Source: Anaerolinea thermophila (lineage in GTDB: Bacteria > Chloroflexota > Anaerolineae > Anaerolineales > DRKV01). Taken from it: a DNA stretch of 7,650 nucleotides. Below are positions 1 to 5,932 of the stretch, in pieces. Position 1 is the stretch's first letter, and each line of letters starts with the position of its first letter. The stretch is from positions 1-7,650 of the forward strand of contig DYKW01000083.1 of the NCBI GenBank assembly GCA_020722405.1. Direction: 5' to 3'. Below the pieces are notes generated by a model that saw nothing but the letters and a program-made list of their open reading frames with translations, had not been told where the DNA came from and ran no database searches. The position numbers were made by a program, and so were the translations under genes.

Positions 1-24
1 TACGCTTGCCCACGGGGGGACAGG

Positions 25-40
25 CACTGCGTTCGCAGTG
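25..40. repeat. Short perfect inverted repeat
   Basis: CACTGCG and CGCAGTG form a perfect 7-bp inverted repeat around a two-base centre (TT). It lies in the gene-free left edge, about 200 bp downstream of the stop codon of the minus-strand anti-sigma gene. There is no adjacent T tract on either strand, so it is not a convincing terminator. It may be a dispersed palindromic element; I infer this only from its intergenic position next to other repeats. Confidence 0.5.
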
Positions 41-73
41 ACATTTGGTTGCGTGACAGGCGTCAGGCCACCC

Positions 74-145
74 AACTACCGAACTACCGAACTATCGAAC
101 TACCAAACTACCAAACTCCCCGACCACCTGACTACGCGACTAAAA
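74..145. repeat. Degenerate 8-bp tandem repeat array
   Basis: About nine consecutive 8-bp units fill this stretch. The first five are nearly identical (AACTACCG twice, AACTATCG once, AACTACCA twice). The next is AACTCCCC, and the last three drift to GACCACCT, GACTACGC and GACTAAAA. No open frame uses it, although an 8-bp period shifts frame at each unit and so would not normally be kept in a coding region. It looks like an intergenic simple-repeat array produced by slippage or spread as a dispersed repeat. The units touch each other with no spacers, so it is not CRISPR. The bases from 1 to 240 contain no gene that I can support. Confidence 0.8.
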
Positions 146-180
146 ACGTTTTTTTGCGGCCTTGCGTCTCGGCGTTAAAA
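142..180. repeat. A/T palindrome and purine-rich repeat remnant
   Basis: A perfect 12-bp palindrome AAAAACGTTTTT sits at 142-153. It is followed by a segment which, read on the minus strand, is built from loose 9-base words of the type CGCCGAGAC / GCAAGGCCG followed by an A run. The wording resembles the 9-bp CGCAGAGAA-type units at 7479-7505 at the other end of the window. I read it as a remnant of a dispersed intergenic repeat. It lies 60 bp or more beyond the stop codon of the anti-sigma gene and could act in its mRNA 3' end, but I see no clear terminator there. Confidence 0.4.
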
Positions 181-240
181 TAGCACCCCACTCCCCGAAT
201 TATTGAAATGATACTGCCCTATGGTTTCTCCCCTTTTTTT

Positions 241-516
241 TTAAGGAAGAGCATTTTGCTCATTCTTCAAATAAGCATCAAGATTCAACTTGCGGAACAA
301 ACGCGCGCGCACATCATCCGGCAAGCCTGAGGTGTCAACATCCAGGAAATGCACCAGGTAAACCGTTTTTTTCAGCGTATCCACCACAACGCGGCAATTC
401 TCACATTCGGCCAGGTGACGTTCGATTTCTTCGCACAAGGCATCTTGCAAAGTGCCGTCTAGGTACTCAGACAAAGAGTCCAGTACGTAGCGGCAACTGG
501 ATGACGGTTCACTCAC
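241..516 (-). CDS. Soluble zinc-finger (zf-HC2/ZAS) anti-sigma factor
   Basis: This 91-residue protein is predicted to bind and inhibit the ECF sigma factor encoded just upstream. It carries the ZAS/zf-HC2 signature: Cys8, then the H-x3-C-x2-C core at His34, Cys38 and Cys41, with a further Cys28. Residues 50-91 contain no membrane segment, so unlike many anti-sigma factors it should be cytoplasmic, as in the RsrA/ChrR type where the sensing is done by the zinc site itself. The start is GTG, placed by a GGAG ribosome-binding site seven bases upstream (plus-strand 524-527). The GTG lies inside the end of the sigma gene, giving an 8-bp overlap and probable translational coupling. Family assignment is firm; the signal it senses is unknown. 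A zinc-cysteine site would suit thiol oxidants, which is an inference. Confidence 0.85.
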   Translation of the reverse strand: MSEPSSSCRYVLDSLSEYLDGTLQDALCEEIERHLAECENCRVVVDTLKKTVYLVHFLDVDTSGLPDDVRARLFRKLNLDAYLKNEQNALP

Positions 517-1096
517 GGCGAATCTCCATGTGTTCTCGGTAATACTTCGATAAGACTTCGCGTAATTTCAAACGGGCACGTGATAAGCGCGTTTTCACAG
601 CCACCTCACTGATTTCAAGTGCCTCAGCCGTTTCTCGGATGGAAAGCCCATGTACATCTCGCAGCAAAAAAACCGCTCGCAACCCTTCGGAAAGGGACTC
701 CACAGCCTGTTCTAAAAAGGCGCGCACCTCCCTATCCAACAGTCTGTCCTCCGGCAGATGACTCCAATCTATAATTTCCAGAGGCTCTTGCTCGTTGGAG
801 GCATCATCAGACATCTCCAGCGAAATGTCTTTTCCTTTACGCTTGCGCAACAACATCAAGGTCTCGTTGGTTGCAATGCGATAAATCCATGTCGAAAGCT
901 GCGAATGCCCATTGAAACCATCCAGGTGCTGGTACACCTTAATAAAAGTCTCTTGCAACACGTCTTCGGCATCCTGGGGGTTGTCCAACATGCGCAACGC
1001 CAGGCGATACACGAGTGGGGAGTAGCGATCCACTAATGCAGCAAAGGCGGCCTGATTACCAGAACGAATCTCTTCTAATAGTGCAAGTTCATCCAT
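509..1096 (-). CDS. RNA polymerase ECF sigma factor (sigma-70 family)
   Basis: This ECF (group 4) sigma factor should direct RNA polymerase to a small regulon under control of the neighbouring anti-sigma factor. Region 2 spans roughly residues 17-87 and includes the core-binding motif DAEDVLQETF and the promoter-melting stretch STWIYRIATNETL. An acidic linker follows, then region 4 at about residues 130-182, with the helix-turn-helix GLSIRETAEALEISEVAVKT. I chose the ATG at 1096 because AGGTG lies eight bases before it and ECF proteins usually begin MDE-like; an in-frame GTG at 1105 would add three residues. Length (195) is normal for the family. It is transcribed first in a two-gene unit and overlaps the anti-sigma start by 8 bp. 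ECF genes are often self-regulated, but I see no clear copy of a GGAAC-type -35 element upstream. Confidence 0.95.
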   Translation of the reverse strand: MDELALLEEIRSGNQAAFAALVDRYSPLVYRLALRMLDNPQDAEDVLQETFIKVYQHLDGFNGHSQLSTWIYRIATNETLMLLRKRKGKDISLEMSDDASNEQEPLEIIDWSHLPEDRLLDREVRAFLEQAVESLSEGLRAVFLLRDVHGLSIRETAEALEISEVAVKTRLSRARLKLREVLSKYYREHMEIRRE

Positions 1097-1143
1097 TGGA
1101 TGCACACCTACCTGAAAAAGTTACCTGAGAAATCATTTGTAAA

Positions 1144-1152
1144 AGTGTACCA
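1144..1152 (-). promoter_or_regulatory. Possible extended -10 promoter for sigma/anti-sigma unit
   Basis: Reading the minus strand, TGGTACACT fits an extended -10 (TGn followed by TACACT, 4 of 6 matches to TATAAT). It would give a leader of about 40 bases before the sigma ATG. No good -35 hexamer stands at 16-18 bp, so the call rests on the -10 alone. It faces the candidate plus-strand promoter, and the two would occupy the same DNA. Confidence 0.25.
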
Positions 1153-1165
1153 TACTCACCGGCTG

Positions 1166-1174
1166 TGCTATCAT
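1166..1174 (+). promoter_or_regulatory. Extended -10 promoter upstream of NYN gene
   Basis: TGCTATCAT is a good extended -10 element (TGn plus TATCAT, 5 of 6 to TATAAT). The -35 position 17 bp upstream reads TGTACC and is weak, which is usual for extended -10 promoters. Transcription would begin near 1181 and give a leader of about 60 bases before the NYN gene ATG at 1241. Its -35 region falls on the -10 of the candidate promoter on the other strand. Confidence 0.4.
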
Positions 1175-1196
1175 TAAACAATTCACATGCAAATAT

Positions 1197-1207
1197 GAAC
1201 CGGGTTC
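1197..1207. promoter_or_regulatory. 11-bp dyad GAACC-G-GGTTC, operator-like
   Basis: GAACC and GGTTC form a perfect inverted repeat around one central G in the divergent spacer, 33 bp before the NYN gene start and downstream of its candidate promoter. It could be a repressor site or a chance palindrome. The sequence alone cannot decide. Confidence 0.25.
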
Positions 1208-1240
1208 TGCATTTTTATTTGCTCACATCTGCGAGGTGGT

Positions 1241-2311
1241 ATGACAAAATATCGAAGAGTAGCCTTGTTTTTGGATTACGAAAATTTTCATAACGCCCTA
1301 CAAAAGCGCACACGTAGCAGTCAACATCCTTATGGATTTTCCCCACACATGGATTTTGAGCAAATGGTGGAATTTATCCAAGAGAATTACGGCGAATTAC
1401 GCCGTGAAGATTTTATTGCCGTAGCCAACTTCACCCACTACGACCCTCAAAAGGGAGGCTTGCACCGCGTTGCTACCTTGATTGACGTGGACAGTTTCGA
1501 GCCGCGTTCGGTGCGCAGCCGTCAGCAATCATCGGCCGGCAAACGTTACGTCATCAAGAATTTTGCCGATGCTCGCCTGGCCTATGAAATCGGCGTCCAC
1601 GTCCACACACGCCCCGCCGACCTGTACATCATCGGCAGCGGGGACAAGGTCTTCGCCGCAGTTGGCAATGCCCTGGTGCAGGCCGGCATTCCCGTCATGT
1701 TTCTACTGCCACTCCAAGAAATCAGCGCGGTCGTGCTACAGGAACGCTTCTCCTGCATCAACTTTCAGCGTACACAAGAATCTGAAATTTCCCCAGAACC
1801 CACCCCACCGCCGCCTCCCCAGAAGGAAGCCCCACCTGAAGACCCCATCGAAACCCTAAGCGAATTACTCGGCGCGTTGCGGCGTGCCCTCAACACCGGC
1901 ATTCCCGCCGATCTCCTGAAGGCCTTCACCCCTCCTGGGGAAGGAGAAACCCTGCTCCAAAAAGCCGTCAGCCAGGGGAAAATCGATATTTGGGAAGCGC
2001 CCGAAAGCGGCATACGGTGCGTCTCTCTGCGTACCGAGCGCCTGTACGGCAAAATCACCCCCCTCCCCGTGCGTCCCCAGGTTGCCAAGCGCGCAGCGCA
2101 ACTGTATGCCCTGACGCGCATCCCACACTACTCGCTGGAAGAACCGACCCGCGCGGCCTGGAAACGCGCCATCAAAACCCGCCTGCAACTCAGCACCCGC
2201 GAGACCAAAGCCCTATTGCAACAACTTTTTGAATCAGGAATGCTCCAGGCCGGTGACTTGCGACACCCACACCTGACTTTGGAACGCGCCCTGGCCTTCA
2301 TCAACAACTGA
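1241..2311 (+). CDS. NYN-domain (PIN-like, LabA/DUF88) protein with novel C-terminal half
   Basis: Residues 5-175 form an NYN domain, a PIN-like fold found in metal-dependent RNases. Visible acidic positions are in FLDYENF (Asp12, with Asn15), NFADARLAYEIG (Asp110) and IIGSGDKVF (Asp135), which match the order of the metal-binding residues in the family. A linker at 183-205 is strongly proline-rich. Residues 206-356 are helical in appearance, basic and leucine-rich, and I do not recognise a domain, though a winged-helix-like RNA- or DNA-binding module is possible. The ATG is close behind GAGGTGG, giving a short spacing of three to four bases. The gene is divergent from the sigma operon and 69 bp ahead of the acyl-CoA synthetase on the same strand. 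RNase activity is inferred from family membership; the substrate is unknown. Confidence 0.85.
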   Translation: MTKYRRVALFLDYENFHNALQKRTRSSQHPYGFSPHMDFEQMVEFIQENYGELRREDFIAVANFTHYDPQKGGLHRVATLIDVDSFEPRSVRSRQQSSAGKRYVIKNFADARLAYEIGVHVHTRPADLYIIGSGDKVFAAVGNALVQAGIPVMFLLPLQEISAVVLQERFSCINFQRTQESEISPEPTPPPPPQKEAPPEDPIETLSELLGALRRALNTGIPADLLKAFTPPGEGETLLQKAVSQGKIDIWEAPESGIRCVSLRTERLYGKITPLPVRPQVAKRAAQLYALTRIPHYSLEEPTRAAWKRAIKTRLQLSTRETKALLQQLFESGMLQAGDLRHPHLTLERALAFINN

Positions 2312-2366
2312 GGGCCACTCCGCCCTGCTTCATCACAGAGCGTCTTTGTTTTCATCCGCTACCCCT

Positions 2367-2380
2367 AGGAGACCCGTCTC
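2367..2380 (+). promoter_or_regulatory. Ribosome-binding site overlapped by small dyad
   Basis: AGGAG at 2367-2371 lies nine bases before the ATG at 2381 and fixes the start of the acyl-CoA synthetase. GAGAC and GTCTC around CC (2369-2380) make a 5-bp inverted repeat that overlaps the Shine-Dalgarno bases. The stem is short and may have no role. Confidence 0.45.
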
Positions 2381-4477
2381 ATGCTCGAATCCTTCTTCAA
2401 CCCGCAAGGGATTGTCGTGTTTGGCGCCTCGCGTGACCCCCACAAACTGGGCTATGGTCTGGCGCGCAACCTGGTACAAAGTGGCTACCCCGGTGTAGTG
2501 CACTTCGTCAACCCCAAAGGCGGCCACCTGTTAGGACGTCCCGTCTATCCAGACATCTCTCAGGTACCCAATCCCATCGACCTGGCCATCATCCTGGTAC
2601 CCGCGCCCTACGTACCGTCAGCCCTGGAAGCCTGCGGCGAACGCGGCATCCGAGCCGCTATCATCGCCACCGGTGGCTTCCGTGAAGTGGGGCCCGAGGG
2701 CGCGGCGCTAGAAGCGCAATGTATGGAGATCGCGCACCGCTATGGTATGCGCCTGATCGGCCCCAACTGCATCGGGTTGCTGGATACCCACTTGCCGCTG
2801 GATACCACCTTCCTGCCGCCGCCCGGCCCACCCGCCGGTGATGTGGCCTTCATTTCGCACTCCGGCGCCATTTGCGCAGCCGTCATAGATTGGGCACGCG
2901 GTCAAGGCTTCGGCCTTTCTCGCCTGGTCAGCCTCGGCAATCAGGCCGACCTGAGCGAAACGGATTTGCTGGAACCCGTCGCCGACGACCCGCGCACCCA
3001 TGTCGTGACCCTCTATCTGGAGGGCGTCAGCGACGGGCGCCGCTTCGTGGAGACCGCCCGGCGGGTATCTTGCCGCAAACCCATCGTGGCGCTCAAAGTG
3101 GGGCGCTTCGAGAGCGGTCAAAAGGCCGTCGCCTCGCACACCGGCGCGCTGGCCGGCAGTGAACAAGCCTTCGATGCCGCTTTCCAACGTGCGGGCGTGC
3201 TGCGCGCCGATACCAACGAAGAAATGTTCGACTGGGCACGTGCCCTAGCGTGGTGCCCCCTGCCCAAAGGCCCCAACGTGGCCGTGCTCACCAACGCCGG
3301 CGGCCCGGGCGTCACGGCGGCCGATGCGCTCGAAGCCCTGGGACTTCGAATGGCCGTCCTGGGCGAAGAAACCGTCGACGCCCTGCGCGCCCTGCTGCCC
3401 CCCGCAGCCAGCCTGCACAATCCGGTCGATATGCTGGCCTCCGCCTCACCGGAACAATACGCCCAAGGGTTGCGCATTCTGCTGGCCGATCCCAACGTAG
3501 ACAGCGTAATGGTCGTTTTGCCGCCGCCGCCCATGTTCAGCACCGGCGCGGTGGCGCGGGCCATTATCCCCATCATCCAGACGGCCGATAAACCGGTCGT
3601 GGTGGCGCTGATGGGGGAACGTCTCATTCAGGAAGCAGTAGAACACCTGCGGGCGGCACGCGTTCCCGAATACCGCTTCCCCGAACGCGCCGCCTCCGCG
3701 CTGACCATCCTTTACCGACGCGCTAACGACCTGCAACGTTGCGAATCTCCCGAACTGACCCGTGAGGAGGTAAACCCCCAACAGGCGGACGCCCTTTTGG
3801 GTGGCGCGGCACCCGGGAGTTGGCTGCCCCCTGAGGGGTCCGCCGCGCTCCTGGAAACCTATGGGATTCGCGCTCCCCGCGGAGAGGTGGCGCGCAGCCC
3901 CCAGGAGGCGGCCTCCATCGGTCAGCGGGTCGGCTTTCCGCTGGCGCTCAAAATTGTCTCCCCCGACATCGCCCACAAATCGGATGTTGGCGGCATCCTG
4001 TTGAATGTCATCTCGCCAGAGGCGGCTGCTCAGGGCTATGAGACCCTGATGGCGAACGTGGCCGCCCGTCAACCCCAAGCGCGCCTGGAGGGGGTACTCG
4101 TGCAGCCCATGATTCCCGGTGGACAAGAAGTCATCGTCGGCGTCGTGCGCGATGCGCAATTCGGCCCGCTGGTGATGTTTGGCTCCGGCGGGGTGGAAGT
4201 CGAAGGGCTGAAAGACGTGGCCTTCGCGCTCGCACCCTTAACCGCCCCCGACCTGGATGACATGCTACAACGCACCTGGGCGGGGCGCAAACTGGGCGGC
4301 TACCGTAACATCCCGCCGGCCGACCAGGGCGCGGTACGTGAGGCGCTCATCCGCCTGGCACAACTGGCCGCTAACCACCCGCAAATCACCGAAATCGAAA
4401 TCAACCCGCTGCGCGTGCTCTCTCCCGGGCAAGGCGCCGCCGCGTTGGATGTGCGCGTTCGCCTGCGAGAGGCGTAG
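2381..4477 (+). CDS. Fused ADP-forming acetate/acyl-CoA synthetase (alpha-beta)
   Basis: The enzyme interconverts an acyl-CoA, ADP and phosphate with the free acid, ATP and CoA, conserving energy as ATP in acetate- or acyl-forming fermentation. Order of domains: CoA-binding Rossmann domain (residues 4-97, with GASRDPHKLGYG), succinyl-CoA-synthetase-like domains (about 150-445), then an ATP-grasp beta part (about 485-698). Key residues are visible: His253 in VASHTGALAGS, the site phosphorylated in the alpha part; His532 in DIAHKSDVGG, the second phosphohistidine of the ATP-grasp part; the LEG glutamate at 214; and the ATP-grasp marks FGSGGVEVEGLKDVAF and EIEINPL. The 698-residue length matches the single-chain form; there is no GNAT domain, so it is not a Pat-type protein acetyltransferase. 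The substrate may be acetate, propionate or a branched acid. It may share a transcript with the NYN gene. Confidence 0.93.
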   Translation: MLESFFNPQGIVVFGASRDPHKLGYGLARNLVQSGYPGVVHFVNPKGGHLLGRPVYPDISQVPNPIDLAIILVPAPYVPSALEACGERGIRAAIIATGGFREVGPEGAALEAQCMEIAHRYGMRLIGPNCIGLLDTHLPLDTTFLPPPGPPAGDVAFISHSGAICAAVIDWARGQGFGLSRLVSLGNQADLSETDLLEPVADDPRTHVVTLYLEGVSDGRRFVETARRVSCRKPIVALKVGRFESGQKAVASHTGALAGSEQAFDAAFQRAGVLRADTNEEMFDWARALAWCPLPKGPNVAVLTNAGGPGVTAADALEALGLRMAVLGEETVDALRALLPPAASLHNPVDMLASASPEQYAQGLRILLADPNVDSVMVVLPPPPMFSTGAVARAIIPIIQTADKPVVVALMGERLIQEAVEHLRAARVPEYRFPERAASALTILYRRANDLQRCESPELTREEVNPQQADALLGGAAPGSWLPPEGSAALLETYGIRAPRGEVARSPQEAASIGQRVGFPLALKIVSPDIAHKSDVGGILLNVISPEAAAQGYETLMANVAARQPQARLEGVLVQPMIPGGQEVIVGVVRDAQFGPLVMFGSGGVEVEGLKDVAFALAPLTAPDLDDMLQRTWAGRKLGGYRNIPPADQGAVREALIRLAQLAANHPQITEIEINPLRVLSPGQGAAALDVRVRLREA

Positions 4478-4483
4478 CAGGGC

Positions 4484-4520
4484 TGCGCTGGAGAGTTTAT
4501 TGGGAGCAAACACCAGCGCA
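4484..4520 (+). terminator. Stem-loop just after acyl-CoA synthetase gene
   Basis: TGCGCTGG (4484-4491) pairs perfectly with CCAGCGCA (4513-4520), and inside it GTTT (4495-4498) can pair with AAAC (4508-4511). The structure starts six bases after the TAG stop. There is no U tract, so it is either a factor-dependent stop or a stabilising 3' end. Either reading fits the switch to a separate operon downstream. Confidence 0.4.
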
Positions 4521-4532
4521 AACGTTGGGCAA

Positions 4533-4552
4533 GACAGGCTTTCCAGCCTGTC
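4533..4552. repeat. REP-like 8-bp hairpin
   Basis: GACAGGCT and AGCCTGTC form a perfect 8-bp stem with a TTCC tetraloop, followed by CTACC. Compact palindromes of this wording recur between genes in several bacterial phyla, from memory, so it may be a dispersed REP-like element rather than a dedicated terminator. It lies 55 bases after the acyl-CoA synthetase stop and lacks a U tract. Confidence 0.45.
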
Positions 4553-4631
4553 CTACCGGATGAATTTCCAAAGCCAGGTAGTCAGTTACTCCTAATGTAA
4601 GAGTATCATTAACTCCGCGCCCAAAGTGTAA

Positions 4632-4670
4632 CCTTTACCCATCAGACGCATCTAAATAGATGTTTAAAGG
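4632..4670 (+). promoter_or_regulatory. Nested inverted repeats covering the zinc-ribbon gene RBS
   Basis: In the leader of the redox operon, CATCTA-AA-TAGATG (4649-4662) is a perfect 6-bp dyad. Outside it, CCTTTA (4632-4637) is complementary to TAAAGG (4665-4670), which contains the likely Shine-Dalgarno bases eight bases before the ATG at 4679. Folded together they would hide the ribosome-binding site. The inner dyad could also be a protein operator. No known riboswitch class is recognised, and the leader is short. Confidence 0.35.
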
Positions 4671-4678
4671 CAACCGCT

Positions 4679-4885
4679 ATGTGCGAAGAAAAGGACGAAC
4701 ACAAAAAGACACTATCCGCTTTTGAGCTGACCATCCTGCAACCACAGGAACCTGCTCCTCCAAAGAAGGAATTGCACCCCGGTGACCTGTGTCCACAGTG
4801 TGGCCAAGGCATATTGGACTACGACGGCACGCTCACCTTGCGTTGCCCAAATTGCGGATACGGTGCAGGTGGTTGCTTTACCTGA
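4679..4885 (+). CDS. Small zinc-ribbon protein, first gene of redox operon
   Basis: This is a 68-residue protein with a charged, proline-rich N-terminal half (residues 1-36) and a compact C-terminal zinc ribbon: CPQC (Cys38, Cys41) and CPNCGY (Cys56, Cys59). There is an extra cysteine in the tail GAGGCFT (Cys66) and another at Cys2. The four spaced cysteines should bind one metal ion, probably zinc. The layout C-x2-CG ... DG ... C-x2-CGY ... GC recalls the redox-active C-terminal tail of B12-dependent ribonucleotide reductases, but this is a short free-standing protein and the likeness may be generic. AAAGG stands eight bases before the ATG, and TGA is followed directly by TAA. It heads a series of thiol-redox genes, which suggests a role as a redox or metal-binding partner. 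I cannot assign a specific function. Confidence 0.7.
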   Translation: MCEEKDEHKKTLSAFELTILQPQEPAPPKKELHPGDLCPQCGQGILDYDGTLTLRCPNCGYGAGGCFT

Positions 4886-4896
4886 TAAGCCGTTCT

Positions 4897-4913
4897 GCAT
4901 CCCGTTGGGATGC
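4897..4913 (+). promoter_or_regulatory. Intercistronic hairpin
   Basis: GCATCCC-GTT-GGGATGC is a perfect 7-bp stem with a 3-base loop, and CCG/CGG just outside it can add pairs across a bulge. It lies 12 bases after the zinc-ribbon stop and about 30 bases before the next ribosome-binding site. Without a U tract it is more likely a processing or stability element that sets different expression for the two genes than a full terminator. Confidence 0.4.
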
Positions 4914-4942
4914 CGGCAATCATTTTCAATCTCAAAACTTTC

Positions 4943-4948
4943 AAGGAG
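4943..4948 (+). promoter_or_regulatory. Ribosome-binding site that fixes the PDO start
   Basis: AAGGAG lies nine bases before the ATG at 4958. An in-frame ATG at 4910 lies inside the preceding hairpin and has no such site, and homologues begin close to the 4958 ATG. This decides the start of the protein disulfide oxidoreductase. Confidence 0.85.
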
Positions 4949-4957
4949 TATTTTCAA

Positions 4958-5638
4958 ATGGCACAACGTTTATTAGATGACAACATCATATCCCAGGTTC
5001 GTGATGTCTTTGATTCGCTCAAAGAACCTGTCAAAGTGCTTTTCTTCGGTAGTCAAGACCACTGTCAATACTGCGAAGACACACAACAACTGTTAGAAGA
5101 AGTTACCGTACTTTCCGAGAAACTCTCTCTAGATGTTTTCGACTTAGAGGAAGATGCCGAAGTGGCTGCCCGCTATCACGTGGACAAAGCGCCCGGTATC
5201 GTCATCGCGGCTCAAAATGGCGATGAAATCGTGGATTACGGCATGCGCTATGCCGGTATCCCCTCTGGTCACGAGTTCAGTTCACTGATTACCGACCTCA
5301 TTCAAGTTTCCGGGCGCGATTCTGGTCTGCAAGAAAAAACGCGCGCCTTCCTGCGTGACCTGAAAGAACCGGTACACATGATGATCTTTGTCACGCCCAC
5401 GTGCCCCTATTGCCCGCGTGCCGTTGTGTTGGCCCATCAAATGGCCATGGAAAGCCCGATGGTAGAGGCAGAAATGGTTGAGGCAATGGAGTTCCCTGAA
5501 TTATCCGACCAGTTTAACGTCAGCGGCGTGCCTCAAACCACAATCAATATGGGCAAAGGCACCGTCGTCGGTGCCGTACCGGAAGCACACCTCGTGCAAC
5601 AGTTGAAGGCTGCATTGGCACAGACTGCGCCGGCATAA
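4958..5638 (+). CDS. Protein disulfide oxidoreductase (two-domain, glutaredoxin-like PDO)
   Basis: This cytoplasmic thiol-disulfide exchange protein of 226 residues has two tandem thioredoxin folds. The N-terminal fold has the active site CQYC (Cys36, Cys39) and a proline at 79 in the position of the cis-proline (KAPGI). The C-terminal fold has CPYC (Cys149, Cys152) and its cis-proline at 192 (SGVPQT). Both the CQYC/CPYC pairing and the length match the PDO family described from Pyrococcus furiosus and other thermophiles, where it shuttles disulfides with a thioredoxin-reductase-like partner. No signal peptide is present. It is followed 37 bases later by a glutaredoxin gene, so the two probably share a transcript. 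The PDO family is commonest in thermophiles, which hints at a warm habitat. The reductase partner is not in this window. Confidence 0.92.
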   Translation: MAQRLLDDNIISQVRDVFDSLKEPVKVLFFGSQDHCQYCEDTQQLLEEVTVLSEKLSLDVFDLEEDAEVAARYHVDKAPGIVIAAQNGDEIVDYGMRYAGIPSGHEFSSLITDLIQVSGRDSGLQEKTRAFLRDLKEPVHMMIFVTPTCPYCPRAVVLAHQMAMESPMVEAEMVEAMEFPELSDQFNVSGVPQTTINMGKGTVVGAVPEAHLVQQLKAALAQTAPA

Positions 5639-5675
5639 AAACCAAAACGCAACACCAAGGAGCACACAGGTATTC

Positions 5676-5930
5676 ATGGAAGAAAAGAAAAAATACCCTC
5701 GCGTGATCATCTTCACCACCCCAAGCTGCCCGCATTGCCGGTCAGCAAAACAGTACCTACGCCAAAAAGGCGTCCCCTTCAAAGACGTGGACGTCGCACG
5801 TGATGCGGCTGCGGCGCGCGACATGGTGCGCCGCAGCGGACAGCAAGGTGTACCGGTGCTGGACATCGGTGGAAAAATCATCGTCGGGTTCGATCGTCCC
5901 AAAATCGATCGTCTACTTGGCTTGAGGTAG
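5676..5930 (+). CDS. Glutaredoxin, YruB-type
   Basis: This 84-residue single-domain thioredoxin-fold protein has the active site TPSCPHC (Cys18, Cys21) near the N-terminus, the cis-proline in QGVPVLDIGG, and the closing motif GKIIVGFDRPKID. This combination is typical of the YruB glutaredoxin-like family, close to NrdH, found in bacteria that often lack glutathione. It should reduce protein disulfides in the cytoplasm, fed by thioredoxin reductase or the neighbouring PDO. Ribosome-binding options are AAGGAG 13 bases before the ATG and CAGG five bases before it. The gene ends only two bases before the start of the NifX-like remnant, whose own GAGG site lies inside the glutaredoxin 3' end. The specific target is not shown by the sequence. 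Confidence 0.92.
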   Translation: MEEKKKYPRVIIFTTPSCPHCRSAKQYLRQKGVPFKDVDVARDAAAARDMVRRSGQQGVPVLDIGGKIIVGFDRPKIDRLLGLR

Positions 5931-5932
5931 TC

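Noticed and set aside
74..145. CRISPR array
   Set aside because: The 8-bp units are contiguous with no spacers and drift in sequence; no cas genes are present.
758..1036. Plus-strand frame across the sigma factor gene
   Set aside because: The opposite strand encodes a complete sigma factor with both conserved regions.
2708..4159. Long open frames antisense to the acyl-CoA synthetase gene
   Set aside because: They are explained by GC-rich codon bias of the real gene; no ribosome-binding sites or family motifs.
4597..4609. TATCAT as a -10 element for the redox operon
   Set aside because: No -35-like hexamer lies 16-18 bp upstream and no TGn extension precedes it, so the operon promoter is left unassigned.
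4910..4957. In-frame ATG 16 codons upstream of the protein disulfide oxidoreductase
   Set aside because: It falls inside the intercistronic hairpin, has no ribosome-binding site, and the ATG at 4958 has AAGGAG at ideal spacing and matches the family's N-terminus.
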